Part shown: piece after piece, positions 17,784 through 25,686 of the stretch
How positions within the stretch are numbered: position 1 is the stretch's first letter
Layout: every line of letters begins with the position of its first letter
Origin: Planctomycetes bacterium UBA1146
Lineage (GTDB): Bacteria > Planctomycetota > UBA8108 > UBA1146
Length of the DNA stretch: 64,000 nt
NCBI GenBank assembly: GCA_002311345.1
Contig: DCAA01000023.1
Span: 67,415 to 131,414 of the forward strand
Reading direction: 5' to 3'
The notes under the pieces: model-generated
Told to the model about the DNA's origin: nothing
What the model saw: only the letters and a program-made list of their open reading frames with translations
Databases searched by the model: none
Translations under genes and position numbers: made by a program

Positions 17784-19358
17784 ATGCAGCAGCACTGGAA
17801 AATTATGGTCTGGTTGTTGGCGGGGGTTCTGGTCGGGCTGGGTTTGCAGCGGATGACCGAGGCTCCGGGATCCATCGGAGTCCAGTTTGCCGCTGAACCG
17901 ATTGTCGTCGATGGGAATGCAGTCGGGATCCAGATCACTCGGGTGACGGCCCAGTTGCTACCCAAGGGACGCAGTACCTCAGAGAGCCTCCAAGTAGGCG
18001 ACGTGGTACGCCGTGTTGTCATCAATGCAGGGATGGCGGACGAGGCGGCTGTCGATACTGATTCTCCCGCTGCCCTGACAGCCTTCCTTCAAAAGGAAGG
18101 GGCCGGTGGCGTCGCCACCATCGAACTGGTTTCCGGCGGGAAACGTAGCACTCTCGTTGAGTTGGATCCCGATTCGAGTCGATCCACCTGGCTGGCACCG
18201 TTCCGCTTCCTGGCGGACATCTTCATGCGGTTACTGAAAATGCTGATCATGCCGCTGGTTCTGACATCGATCATCACCGGAGTTGCGGGTCTCGGTGGTG
18301 GTTCCGACTTTGGCAGGATGGGCCGTCGCACTTTTGGCTATTACGTCACGACTTCTTTTTTCGCGGTCGGACTGGGCCTGATCCTCGTCAATCTGATCCA
18401 GCCTGGAAATGGGGCACGTCTTGGCCTCTCCGTCGATGCTGATTTCGGTCAGAGAAGTGAGAACTGGCTCGACATTCTGCGGAGGATGATCCCTGAAAAC
18501 GTTTTCGGCGCCTTTACCGGTAACGCAAACATGTTGCAGGTGATCTTTTTCGCGCTGCTGTTCGGTTTCTTCATCACCAAGGCACCAGAGAAACCGAAGA
18601 AAATTCTCACTGACCTGTTCGAGGCCGCCTTTGACATCGTCATGAGAATGGCTTCCTGGGTGATGAAGTTGGTCCCATACGGTGTCTTTTGCTTGATCGT
18701 CAAGGTGGTTGGAGAGACCGGTTTCGATGTGTTCCGTCCGCTGGGCGCATATATGCTCACCGTGATGCTGGCGCTCATCATTCATGCCGGTGTGGTTCTA
18801 CCGCTGTTGCTGAAAGTGGTGGGGAAAATCTCACCGATAGCATGGGTGAGAGCGATGAGCCCGGCGCTGATGACCGCGTTCTCCACCTCGTCTTCTGCAC
18901 TGACTTTGCCAACAACCCTCAATACCCTGAAGAAACGTGGCAAGGTTTCGAATCGAACCTCCTCGTTTGTCGCTCCGCTCGGTGCCACCGTCAACATGGA
19001 TGGCACTGCGCTCTATGAGTGCATCGGCGTGGTTTTTCTTGCCCAGTATTATGCCAGTGCAGGCAACTTCGAGTTGACCCTGAGTGCCCAGGTGACCGTG
19101 GTGATGGCGGCATTCCTCGCCTCGATCGGAGCGGCAGGAATTCCATCTGCGGGTCTTGTCATGATGCTGACCATCCTGAGCGCCCTGAAGTTGCCGCTCG
19201 AAGGAGCGGCATTGTTGCTGGCGGTGGATCGTCCGCTGGATATGTGCAGGACCACGGTCAACGTCTGGAGCGATACCGTCGGAAGTGCCATCGTCGCTGC
19301 CCGGGAAGGGGAGACGGGTCTTGCAGAGTCAGGATCCGACCAGCACGCCCCCTCGTGA
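17784..19358 (+). CDS. dicarboxylate/amino acid:cation symporter with inserted PDZ-like domain
   Basis: 524 residues, longer than the usual 420-450. Sodium- or proton-coupled uptake of dicarboxylates or acidic amino acids (SLC1/DAACS family). The Ser-rich hairpin motif SSSALTLPTTL lies near residue 369 and NMDGTALYE near 404. After the first membrane helix (about 8-24) there is an extra segment of about 100 residues (about 30-128). It reads like a PDZ domain (SLQVGDVVRRVV…SPAALTAFL…VATIELVSGGKR). The insert should face the periplasm. ATG 17784 has GGGGAG upstream; a GTG four codons earlier is less likely. Six bases separate M16 and the upstream GTG. Confidence 0.9.
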   Translation: MQQHWKIMVWLLAGVLVGLGLQRMTEAPGSIGVQFAAEPIVVDGNAVGIQITRVTAQLLPKGRSTSESLQVGDVVRRVVINAGMADEAAVDTDSPAALTAFLQKEGAGGVATIELVSGGKRSTLVELDPDSSRSTWLAPFRFLADIFMRLLKMLIMPLVLTSIITGVAGLGGGSDFGRMGRRTFGYYVTTSFFAVGLGLILVNLIQPGNGARLGLSVDADFGQRSENWLDILRRMIPENVFGAFTGNANMLQVIFFALLFGFFITKAPEKPKKILTDLFEAAFDIVMRMASWVMKLVPYGVFCLIVKVVGETGFDVFRPLGAYMLTVMLALIIHAGVVLPLLLKVVGKISPIAWVRAMSPALMTAFSTSSSALTLPTTLNTLKKRGKVSNRTSSFVAPLGATVNMDGTALYECIGVVFLAQYYASAGNFELTLSAQVTVVMAAFLASIGAAGIPSAGLVMMLTILSALKLPLEGAALLLAVDRPLDMCRTTVNVWSDTVGSAIVAAREGETGLAESGSDQHAPS

Positions 19359-19439
19359 CCAGGTTCGTTACGGTCCAGTACCAAGACGTGGTATCTTGTT
19401 GATTCAGAGGTGGCGAATCCCACGAGAGGAGCGCGTACG

Positions 19440-20009
19440 ATGGCCATTCCGGCAACTCAGCTCAAAGTCGGACAGGTGATCAATTTCGAGGACCAACTGT
19501 GGATCTGTGTGAAACTGGTGCAGAAGAAACTCTCCAAGGGTGGGGGAGCTGTCCAGGCGAAATTGAAAAATCTCCAGCGTGGGGATCACATCACTCACCG
19601 GTTTCGCTCGGTAGACAAGGTCGAAACCGCGTTTCTCGACAAGAAGGATTGCGAGTACCTGTACCCAGAGGGTGACTCGTTTGTCTTCATGGATTCCGAT
19701 GATTTCGAGCAGTACCAACTTCACGCCGATTTCGTCGGGGATTTGATGCCGTTCGTCAAACACAACGAACACGTCGTGGTGACCTTTTACGAGGGGAAGG
19801 CGATCTCGGTCGATCTTCCCTCCGCAGTGGTACTGCGAATCACCGAGACAGAGCCTGGCTTCAAGGGAGATTCGGTCAACAACGTCTTCAAACCAGCAAC
19901 GCTGGAAACCGGTCTCAAGGTGAAGATACCCAATCACGTGGCCGAAGGTGATCTGGTCAAGATCTCGACCGAGAGTGGAGAGTTCATCGAACGCGTGAAG
20001 GACAAGTGA
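19440..20009 (+). CDS. efp: translation elongation factor P
   Basis: 189 residues, three-domain beta protein of normal length. Relieves ribosome stalling at proline runs. ATG 19440 has GAGAGGAG upstream; an in-frame start ten codons earlier has none. The conserved C-terminal region (PATLETGLKVKIPNHVAEGD) is clear. The tip loop that reaches the peptidyl-transferase centre reads KKLSKGGGAV. It keeps a lysine (K33) at the position modified in other species but lacks the usual PGKG. The 3' end overlaps the convergent gene at 19984 by 26 bases. Confidence 0.93.
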   Translation: MAIPATQLKVGQVINFEDQLWICVKLVQKKLSKGGGAVQAKLKNLQRGDHITHRFRSVDKVETAFLDKKDCEYLYPEGDSFVFMDSDDFEQYQLHADFVGDLMPFVKHNEHVVVTFYEGKAISVDLPSAVVLRITETEPGFKGDSVNNVFKPATLETGLKVKIPNHVAEGDLVKISTESGEFIERVKDK

Positions 20010-20658
20010 GGCGTTCCCGCAGTTCTCTCACTCCCTTGCGGAATTGACGATGCCCCCCCATCGAGGGGTGTCGAATATAACCCGCCTCGAATCCGAGTCT
20101 CGACAGCACTTCCTCTGAAACACGACCGATGGCGACAGGTTCGGCATCGTCGAAGATTTTCATGAACGCCTCGAGCGCCTCGCGACCGGCTTCCTGCTCG
20201 AGACGGGTGGGTCTGCGATTGGTGAGAGCTTCTCCGGGTCGATGAGGATGCCAGGGAACTGCATTCCACAGCACGAGAGTTCTATCGCCGGCGATTTCCC
20301 CCCACACGATTGTGGCGGATCGTTCCCGGTAAGGTTCCGTGCGCATCGAGGAGCGTTGCAACTTGCGCCCTCTCGTCCAATCCAGAGCTTCGGCGCCATC
20401 GAGTAGATTCTCTCCGGTGAACGGGATGCCGGTGAAACGACACCCGGCCCAACCACAGGCTTCACCGACCAGGACGGCGTCGGCTCCCTGGTGTGCCAGC
20501 AGGTACTGTTTCAGGTTCTCGCTGCGGATCGCGGCTGCATCAGGGCGGTCCAGTTCGTCGTCCTGATCTCGCCATGGATTGAAGAGACCGGTGGGTGCGG
20601 GTTTCTGGATCAGTTCCAGCAACCTGTCGATGCGAGTCTCGAAATCAGAGTTGCTCAC
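19984..20658 (-). CDS. uracil-DNA glycosylase-superfamily protein
   Basis: 224 residues from GTG 20658, with AGGAG four bases upstream. An open frame continues back to 20709 but without a ribosome site. Superfamily motifs: GEACGWAGCRFTGIPF (water-activating/substrate loop, residues 65-80), LWNAVPWHP and, near the C-terminus, HPSMGG (DNA-intercalating loop region). It probably removes uracil or another damaged base. Its start overlaps the amidinotransferase stop by 14 bases, and mutY lies one gene further up, which supports a base-repair role. The exact UDG family is not certain. Confidence 0.82.
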   Translation of the reverse strand: MSNSDFETRIDRLLELIQKPAPTGLFNPWRDQDDELDRPDAAAIRSENLKQYLLAHQGADAVLVGEACGWAGCRFTGIPFTGENLLDGAEALDWTRGRKLQRSSMRTEPYRERSATIVWGEIAGDRTLVLWNAVPWHPHRPGEALTNRRPTRLEQEAGREALEAFMKIFDDAEPVAIGRVSEEVLSRLGFEAGYIRHPSMGGHRQFRKGVRELRERLTCPSRVR

Positions 20659-21556
20659 GGATCTCCTGTCGCATGCAAAACACGCTTCCTCCCGATTTGA
20701 GAAACTCACCGGTCTCGATTTCGAGCACCTGAAAGCCGTTTGATTCGATTCTCGATCTGGTAATGGGAGCTCCCGCTGACATCAGTACATGTCTCCCGTC
20801 AGGGCACCAGAGGTTTCCCGCCAGCACCTCTCTCGCCTCCAGGTCATCGACTTCGATGAGATGATCGAAAGCTGCCTCGAGCAGCGCCTGCCCGACCTCG
20901 TCGAAGGCACCCCGAACGTAGGCAGCACAACTCCCATCGAGGAGCGCCAGTGCTGTATCGAGATGATAGAAGGTTGGATCCGGAAGCTGGAGGACGGCCA
21001 CATCGAGCCCGAGTATCCTGCCCACCTCCAGATGGCAATCGAGTTCGCTGCGAGGCCCGACTCCACACCAGATCACCGCTCGACCAGGATGTCTCAGGGT
21101 GTCACCGTTGCCCTCCCAGAACCCCTCGATTCTGCTAGGGATCTGCTGGCAGGGCAGTCCGATCGCTTCCAGAGTTCGACGATGAAGATGGGTTTCTTCT
21201 CGGCGGTCCGGATGGCTCATGCGGCTGAGGATCGCGCGCGGATTCCCTTCGGAGTCGCAGGTGACAAGGGAAGGATTGGCGGTGAATACCGCATCGACCA
21301 GATGTTCTTGCAACTCGAGCATATGAATCGAGAGTCCTAGCGACTCGATGGCATCTGCCAGATGGATCCACTGGGAGAGCGCCAGTTCTCGATCGATCGA
21401 TCCGATGTGCCCTTCCATGTGAACATTATGCACATCGATCACATCGAAATGATCCGGTGAACAGAGCAGCGCACCCGTGACGGGAACCTCGGATGGAACC
21501 AATCGGGGAGGATGGGAAAGCCATTGGTCCGCGGTGACGATCGATGCCATCGTCAT
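20645..21556 (-). CDS. amidinotransferase / dimethylargininase-family protein
   Basis: 303 residues from ATG 21556, ATGA overlap with the mutY stop, GGAGG upstream. Pentein-fold enzymes act on guanidino groups. Family motifs: D88…FTANPS (91-96), EGNGDTL (148-154), FYHLDTAL (196-203) and the C-terminal nucleophile Cys294 in GGSVFCMRQE. The catalytic Cys-His-Glu set is therefore apparently complete. It is closest in pattern to dimethylarginine dimethylaminohydrolase-type proteins, but arginine deiminase-like or other hydrolase activity cannot be excluded. Its position between two DNA-repair genes is unexplained. Confidence 0.82.
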   Translation of the reverse strand: MTMASIVTADQWLSHPPRLVPSEVPVTGALLCSPDHFDVIDVHNVHMEGHIGSIDRELALSQWIHLADAIESLGLSIHMLELQEHLVDAVFTANPSLVTCDSEGNPRAILSRMSHPDRREETHLHRRTLEAIGLPCQQIPSRIEGFWEGNGDTLRHPGRAVIWCGVGPRSELDCHLEVGRILGLDVAVLQLPDPTFYHLDTALALLDGSCAAYVRGAFDEVGQALLEAAFDHLIEVDDLEAREVLAGNLWCPDGRHVLMSAGAPITRSRIESNGFQVLEIETGEFLKSGGSVFCMRQEIREQL

Positions 21557-22611
21557 CGATGAACCTCCAGTAGCAGTTCTCTTGCTGCAGCGATCGATTT
21601 GCGATGCAGTGCCGGAAGCCGGTCTCCGCGGTCGATCGGGATCGTGCTCACGCCTTCAGGAAGATCGCCACTCCATCGATAGAGCAGCGGGTAGATCTCC
21701 AGCTTCCTGTAGGTGATGGCGTGACGGAATCGATCGGCATGGCCGAGCAGAACCGGACTCTCGATGCCAAGCAGTTCCAGTTGCGCCGAGGCCAATTGTT
21801 CCGCATCGACTCCAGGTCCGGTGAGTTTCACCAGGGGTGGTCCCCGGTGTCCGCCGAGCAGTTCGCCGTCTGAACTCCAGATGAGAACCTGCTGGTCCTG
21901 GATCACCACTGCCGAAGCCCACCACTGCTGTTCTGTGGGTCGCTTCGGGCGTGGTTGCGGCCAGCGGGTTGGTTCCCCGCTGGCTCGCGCGACGCATCCG
22001 GTGGCCAGAGGGCATCGATGGCAGTCGGGGGAGCGTGAGGTACAGATCGAACGACCCAGATCCATCATCGCCTGGTTGTGATCGCCCGGATGATCACGAT
22101 CGAGTGCTTCGTTGGCCGCCTGGCGTATGCGCTGTCGGGCATCGGCGCGGCGAGGATCCCCGTCGATCCCCAGGTAGCGACATAGCACCCTCTCGACATT
22201 TCCATCGACCACCGCCAACGATTCACCGAAGGCGATGCTGCAGATGGCTGCCGTGGTGTATTCGCCGATTCCCGGTAACTTGCGAACCTGTTCAGGATCG
22301 CGCGGAAACTGGCCGCCGTGATCGGTGACGATCATCTTTGCTGCCTGGTGCAGATTACGGCCACGCGAGTAGTAGCCGAGTCCAGCCCACATCTCGAGCA
22401 CCTCATCGAGTCCGGCAGCGGCGAGCGACTGCGCGTCCGGATACTTGTCGATGAATCGATTCCAGTACCCGATCACCGTCGAGACCCGGGTTTGCTGCAG
22501 CATCACCTCGGAGAGCCAGATCGCGTAGGGATCACGGATACCCCGCCACGGTAGTTGCTGGTTCGACCGGCGATACCAGTCCGCCAGTTTCGTGGTGATC
22601 TGCCGGACCAT
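21553..22611 (-). CDS. mutY: A/G-specific adenine DNA glycosylase
   Basis: 352 residues from ATG 22611 (GGGAG upstream; a GTG two codons earlier also possible). Excises adenine opposite 8-oxoguanine. The catalytic Glu is in WLSEVMLQQTRV, the helix-hairpin-helix is LPGIGEYTTAA, and the catalytic Asp lies in VVDGNVERVL. A 4Fe-4S cluster is indicated by C-x6-C-x2-C-x5-C in CTSRSPDCHRCPLATGC. The C-terminal 130 residues form the NUDIX-like 8-oxoG recognition domain. First gene of a three-gene overlapping operon. Confidence 0.95.
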   Translation of the reverse strand: MVRQITTKLADWYRRSNQQLPWRGIRDPYAIWLSEVMLQQTRVSTVIGYWNRFIDKYPDAQSLAAAGLDEVLEMWAGLGYYSRGRNLHQAAKMIVTDHGGQFPRDPEQVRKLPGIGEYTTAAICSIAFGESLAVVDGNVERVLCRYLGIDGDPRRADARQRIRQAANEALDRDHPGDHNQAMMDLGRSICTSRSPDCHRCPLATGCVARASGEPTRWPQPRPKRPTEQQWWASAVVIQDQQVLIWSSDGELLGGHRGPPLVKLTGPGVDAEQLASAQLELLGIESPVLLGHADRFRHAITYRKLEIYPLLYRWSGDLPEGVSTIPIDRGDRLPALHRKSIAAARELLLEVHR

Positions 22612-22626
22612 CGTCACTCCCTACGG

Positions 22627-22689
22627 CCCAGGTGCGCTCGACGTCGAGGTTTACGGGAGGACAAATCCCGTGCTCCTGTGCGACCTGGG
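22627..22689. other. 63-base three-stem structured element upstream of mutY
   Basis: Outer arms CCCAGGT (22627-22633) and ACCTGGG (22683-22689) enclose a perfect 12-base palindrome CTCGACGTCGAG (22637-22648) and a hairpin ACGGGA/TCCCGT (22653-22658 with 22666-22671, 7-base loop). It sits in the mutY 5' region on one strand and upstream of the secreted-protein gene on the other. It is too short and lacks a T-arm to be a tRNA. Function unknown. Confidence 0.45.
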
Positions 22690-22781
22690 ATACAATTCAG
22701 TGCTATGCTACAGGCTGCTCCTGAGCAAGTGATGACAGCAGGCCGGTGATGAGAACCGGATCGACCAACGCGATACTACTC

Positions 22782-22801
22782 GAACTGCTATCGAGCAGTT
22801 C
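22782..22801. repeat. perfect 8-bp hairpin upstream of secreted dockerin gene
   Basis: GAACTGCT (22782-22789), loop ATCG, AGCAGTTC (22794-22801). It lies 67 bases before the ATG at 22869. No T-run follows, so it is not an obvious terminator; possibly a leader structure. Confidence 0.4.
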
Positions 22802-22868
22802 CTTGCTCGATCTCCCCGCTTCCCGATCATTCCTGAAGTGGGCTCAGCGGTTCGAAATGCGGTGTGAA

Positions 22869-23732
22869 ATGATCCGAGCGCGAATGCGAATTGTGACCCT
22901 GGTGGGGCTCTTCTGCGGTGGTTTCTGGGTGCCGTCGGATGCACAGGTTCTGTTCGAATACCAACCGACCCCTACCGACATCCCTTACGACCTGACCAGC
23001 GGGGAGGGGAGCGGCTCGGTGAGCATTTTCAACGTCGAGCTGCCAGCGAGCCTCGGGTTCCCGAACAATGTGCAGGGATGGAGCCTGAGCCTGGCGCATG
23101 ATCCCTCCATCCTCGAAGCCATCGAAATCGACCAGGGATCTTATATCCAGACCGTCAATAACGGAAACCCTCCGGATTTCTGGCAGACCTCCATCGAAGC
23201 GAACGGCATCACCATCGGCTCTGTTTATTGTTTCACCGGCTGCGCAAGTTGCGTCTACGAGATTCCGAAGGAGATCGCTGTCATCGGCTACCAGACCGTC
23301 GCGGCAACGCTTGCCGGGGACCTCGACGGGGAGACGACGACTCTCGTCTTCACACCGGTGGGCAACCCCCCGGTGACGAATGTGATGGTGGTGAGTGGCA
23401 CCTCCAACCCCGTCAACGGACAGGACGGGACCGTGAATCTCATCCCGGTCCTGGAACCGGAAATTGTCCGGGGTGACGCGAATGCGAACGGAGTCATCGA
23501 GCCTCTCGTGGATGGAATCACCGCCCTCAACTATCTGTTCGTGGGCGGGAGCACCGTCTCCTGTCTCGATACCCTCGACTGCAACGACGATGCATCGGTC
23601 AACCTCGCTGATCCGATCATGCTACTGACGTGGGGCTTCGCGATGGGGTCTCCATTGCCGGCGCCGTTCCCCGATTGCGGAGCCGATCCGACCGATGATC
23701 TCCTGTCTTGCGATGCGAGTGGGTGCCCCTGA
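22869..23732 (+). CDS. small secreted protein with one cohesin-like module and dockerin-like tail
   Basis: 287 residues from ATG 22869. The start is uncertain: ATGs at 22857 and 22884 are also in frame and none has a strong ribosome site. The chosen start gives a standard signal peptide (basic RARMR, then IVTLVGLFCGGFW). The module contains VQGWSLSL and CFTGCA, shared with the protein at 411-1682. The tail is the paired dockerin-like module (RGDANANGVIEPLVDGI…CNDDASVNLADPI…). It is the smallest member of this family in the window and a useful reference for the minimal unit. Exported; function unknown. Confidence 0.8.
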   Translation: MIRARMRIVTLVGLFCGGFWVPSDAQVLFEYQPTPTDIPYDLTSGEGSGSVSIFNVELPASLGFPNNVQGWSLSLAHDPSILEAIEIDQGSYIQTVNNGNPPDFWQTSIEANGITIGSVYCFTGCASCVYEIPKEIAVIGYQTVAATLAGDLDGETTTLVFTPVGNPPVTNVMVVSGTSNPVNGQDGTVNLIPVLEPEIVRGDANANGVIEPLVDGITALNYLFVGGSTVSCLDTLDCNDDASVNLADPIMLLTWGFAMGSPLPAPFPDCGADPTDDLLSCDASGCP

Positions 23733-23836
23733 GGGTGCTCAAGCGCTCGGCTGGACGATTTCATCGGGTTATCCACTCAACACCATGCCGATCAGCGGCA
23801 CTGCTCGTCCATCTACGATTCCCGACCCCCGGGATG

Positions 23837-23865
23837 CTGGCATCTGGCCACGGATTCACTACATT
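23837..23865 (+). promoter_or_regulatory. promoter candidate placing the transcript start at the aroC ATG
   Basis: CTGGCA (23837-23842), 17-base spacer, TACATT (23860-23865), then six bases to ATG 23872. No ribosome site precedes the ATG. The geometry fits a leaderless aroC mRNA. Sequence-only inference. Confidence 0.4.
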
Positions 23866-23871
23866 CCTTGC

Positions 23872-24960
23872 ATGAGCAATAGTTTCGGAGAGTACCTCCG
23901 CATCACCACCTGGGGCGAGTCTCACGGCCCCGGAATCGGCGTCGTGATCGATGGCCTGCCGGCCGGGATTTCCGTCTCGGTCGAGACGATCGCTCGTGAC
24001 CTGGCCCGGCGCAGACCCGGAGGGGCACTCGCATCGGCGCGCAAGGAGCCCGATGCGCCACAGATCCAGTCCGGACTCCACGACGGCAAGACACTTGGCT
24101 CGCCACTGGCCATCTGGATCGAATCGGTCGATGCGCGCCCTGCAGATTACGACCAACTCTCAGAACTCTATCGACCGGGCCACGCAGACTTCACCACCGA
24201 GGCTCGCTACGGATTTCGCGATGCTCGCGGGGGCGGCCGCGCCAGTGCCCGTGAAACGGCAGCGCGTGTTGCTGCTGGATCGGTTGCTCGAGCGATGCTC
24301 TCCAGTGAATACGGAATCGAAATCGTCGGCTGGGTCGATGCCATCGGGACGGCCCGTGCCGAAGTGAATCCGGCCCTCGTTCAATCGGAAGAGGTCGAGG
24401 CATCCGTCGTGCGCTGTCCCGTGACCGAAGCCTCCGAGGCGTTCATCGAAAAGATCGAGGCCGCCCGTGATGGCGGTGACAGCCTCGGTGGTTGGGTTGG
24501 AGTGGTGGCACGCGGAGTTCCCGCCGGCTGGGGAGATCCGGTCTTTGGCAAGGTGAAAGCGTTGCTGGGCTCGGCGTTTCTGTCAATTCCTGCAGCGATG
24601 GCGATGGAAATGGGAGATGGGATCGCCGCGACCTCCAGAACCGGTAGTCAGAACAACGACCAGATGGTCCCCGATGGCAAGGGCGGTATGAGACAGGAGA
24701 CCAATCGCTCGGGCGGATTGCAGGGTGGCATCACCAGCGGTGCGCCTTTGTGGGCTCGGGTCGGATTCAAGCCCACGTCCACAATTGCCACTTCCCAGCA
24801 GACGATCGACAGCTCGGGAAAGGCGGTGGCCTTCGAGGGTAGTGGCCGACATGATCCGTGCGTGGTTCCGCGGGCGGTACCGATCGTCGAGGCGATGATG
24901 GCGCTGGTGCTGGCAGATCGGATGCTGGCCTGGCGTGCAACACCTCCTGCCAGTGAATAG
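23872..24960 (+). CDS. aroC: chorismate synthase
   Basis: 362 residues. Last step of the shikimate pathway, FMN-dependent elimination of phosphate from EPSP. Signatures: FGEYLRITTWGESHGPG at the N-terminus, RRRPGG, GRASARETAARVAAG and the C-terminal SGRHDPCVVPRAVPIVEAM. The start ATG 23872 matches the family N-terminus; 59 upstream in-frame residues do not. There is no ribosome site, but a promoter-like sequence lies at leaderless distance. The gene at 24969 begins eight bases after the TAG stop and is probably cotranscribed. Confidence 0.95.
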   Translation: MSNSFGEYLRITTWGESHGPGIGVVIDGLPAGISVSVETIARDLARRRPGGALASARKEPDAPQIQSGLHDGKTLGSPLAIWIESVDARPADYDQLSELYRPGHADFTTEARYGFRDARGGGRASARETAARVAAGSVARAMLSSEYGIEIVGWVDAIGTARAEVNPALVQSEEVEASVVRCPVTEASEAFIEKIEAARDGGDSLGGWVGVVARGVPAGWGDPVFGKVKALLGSAFLSIPAAMAMEMGDGIAATSRTGSQNNDQMVPDGKGGMRQETNRSGGLQGGITSGAPLWARVGFKPTSTIATSQQTIDSSGKAVAFEGSGRHDPCVVPRAVPIVEAMMALVLADRMLAWRATPPASE

Positions 24961-24968
24961 GGGTTCCC

Positions 24969-25535
24969 TTGGCATGGATCGATCATCTATCCGAACAAGA
25001 GGATGACAGCGGTACGCTGAAGAGGGTCTACGCGAGTTCTCGTTCGCGTGACGGAGAAGTCGCCCAGATTCTCCAGGTGATGTCTGCCAGGCCTGATCTT
25101 CTCGAGAAGTACATCGATTTCTATGTGCAACTGATGCACCAGTCGGTCGGGCTTTCTCGTGCGGAGAGAGAGTGGGTGGCGGTTCTCACCAGCCAGCACA
25201 ATGGCTGCCATTACTGAATCGAGTCTCACCTGCGCGATCTCGAATCCCAGACCGGGAGCGAGGATCTCGTTGAAGCGGTCCGGTCGGGCCCCGTCTCCCT
25301 CGATGATCGACTGCGAGCCATCGCTGCCTTCACCGAGAAACTGACCCTCCATCCGACCTCGATGAATGCTGGTGATATCGAGCATCTAAAGAGTACGGGC
25401 CTCGATGATGCGGCCATCATGGAACTGGTGCATGTGATCGGATTCTTCAATCACATCAACCGCGTTGCCGATGCTCTGGGGGTCGATCTCGAGACCTGGA
25501 TGTCTCCTGCCGATCCCCGAGACCAGAAGAATTGA
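24969..25535 (+). CDS. AhpD-like peroxidase-related selenoprotein (in-frame UGA = selenocysteine)
   Basis: 188 residues if the UGA at 25215-25217 (codon 83) is read through; a conventional caller would stop there after 82 residues. Start TTG 24969 with GGGG five bases upstream gives MAWIDHLSEQ, the usual start of this family. The active site reads NGCHY-U-IESH: UGA replaces the second Cys of the CxxC motif of carboxymuconolactone decarboxylase/AhpD-like proteins. The frame after UGA is open for 105 codons and carries the conserved C-terminal VIGFFNHINRVADALGV. A SECIS-like hairpin follows the UGA (25236-25266). Thus selenocysteine insertion, not a pseudogene, best fits. Probable role: thiol/selenol-based reduction of peroxides; the substrate is unknown. 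Cotranscribed with aroC. Confidence 0.88.
25236..25266 (+). promoter_or_regulatory. bacterial SECIS-like hairpin of the AhpD-like gene
   Basis: Stem of GATC/GATC, TCG/CGA (one bulged G) and TCCC/GGGA with the 5-base apical loop AGACC (25249-25253). The loop starts 31 bases after the UGA and has G at its second position. Both properties fit the published bacterial SECIS rule (loop 16-37 bases downstream, a G in the first two loop bases). It lies inside the coding region, as bacterial SECIS elements do. Confidence 0.7.
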
Positions 25536-25686
25536 CTCTGGTTAGTGTCTCAGAGGGCGGTACGAACTCCTGACCGAGATTTGAACCCTGCTGCGCCAGA
25601 GCGTAAGATGGAGATATGTGCTGCACGGGTCCGGGTCGCTGCTGGAGTCGGATCTAGAGCAATCCGGTTTTCGAGATGAGGAAATG

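Noticed and set aside
22627..22689. tRNA or tRNA-Sec gene
   Set aside because: Only 63 bases, no T-arm sequence, and an unsuitable anticodon loop on either strand.
25218..25535. Treating the AhpD-like gene as a pseudogene broken by a nonsense mutation
   Set aside because: The downstream 105 codons remain intact and conserved, the UGA falls exactly at the redox-active Cys position, and a hairpin of the right geometry follows.
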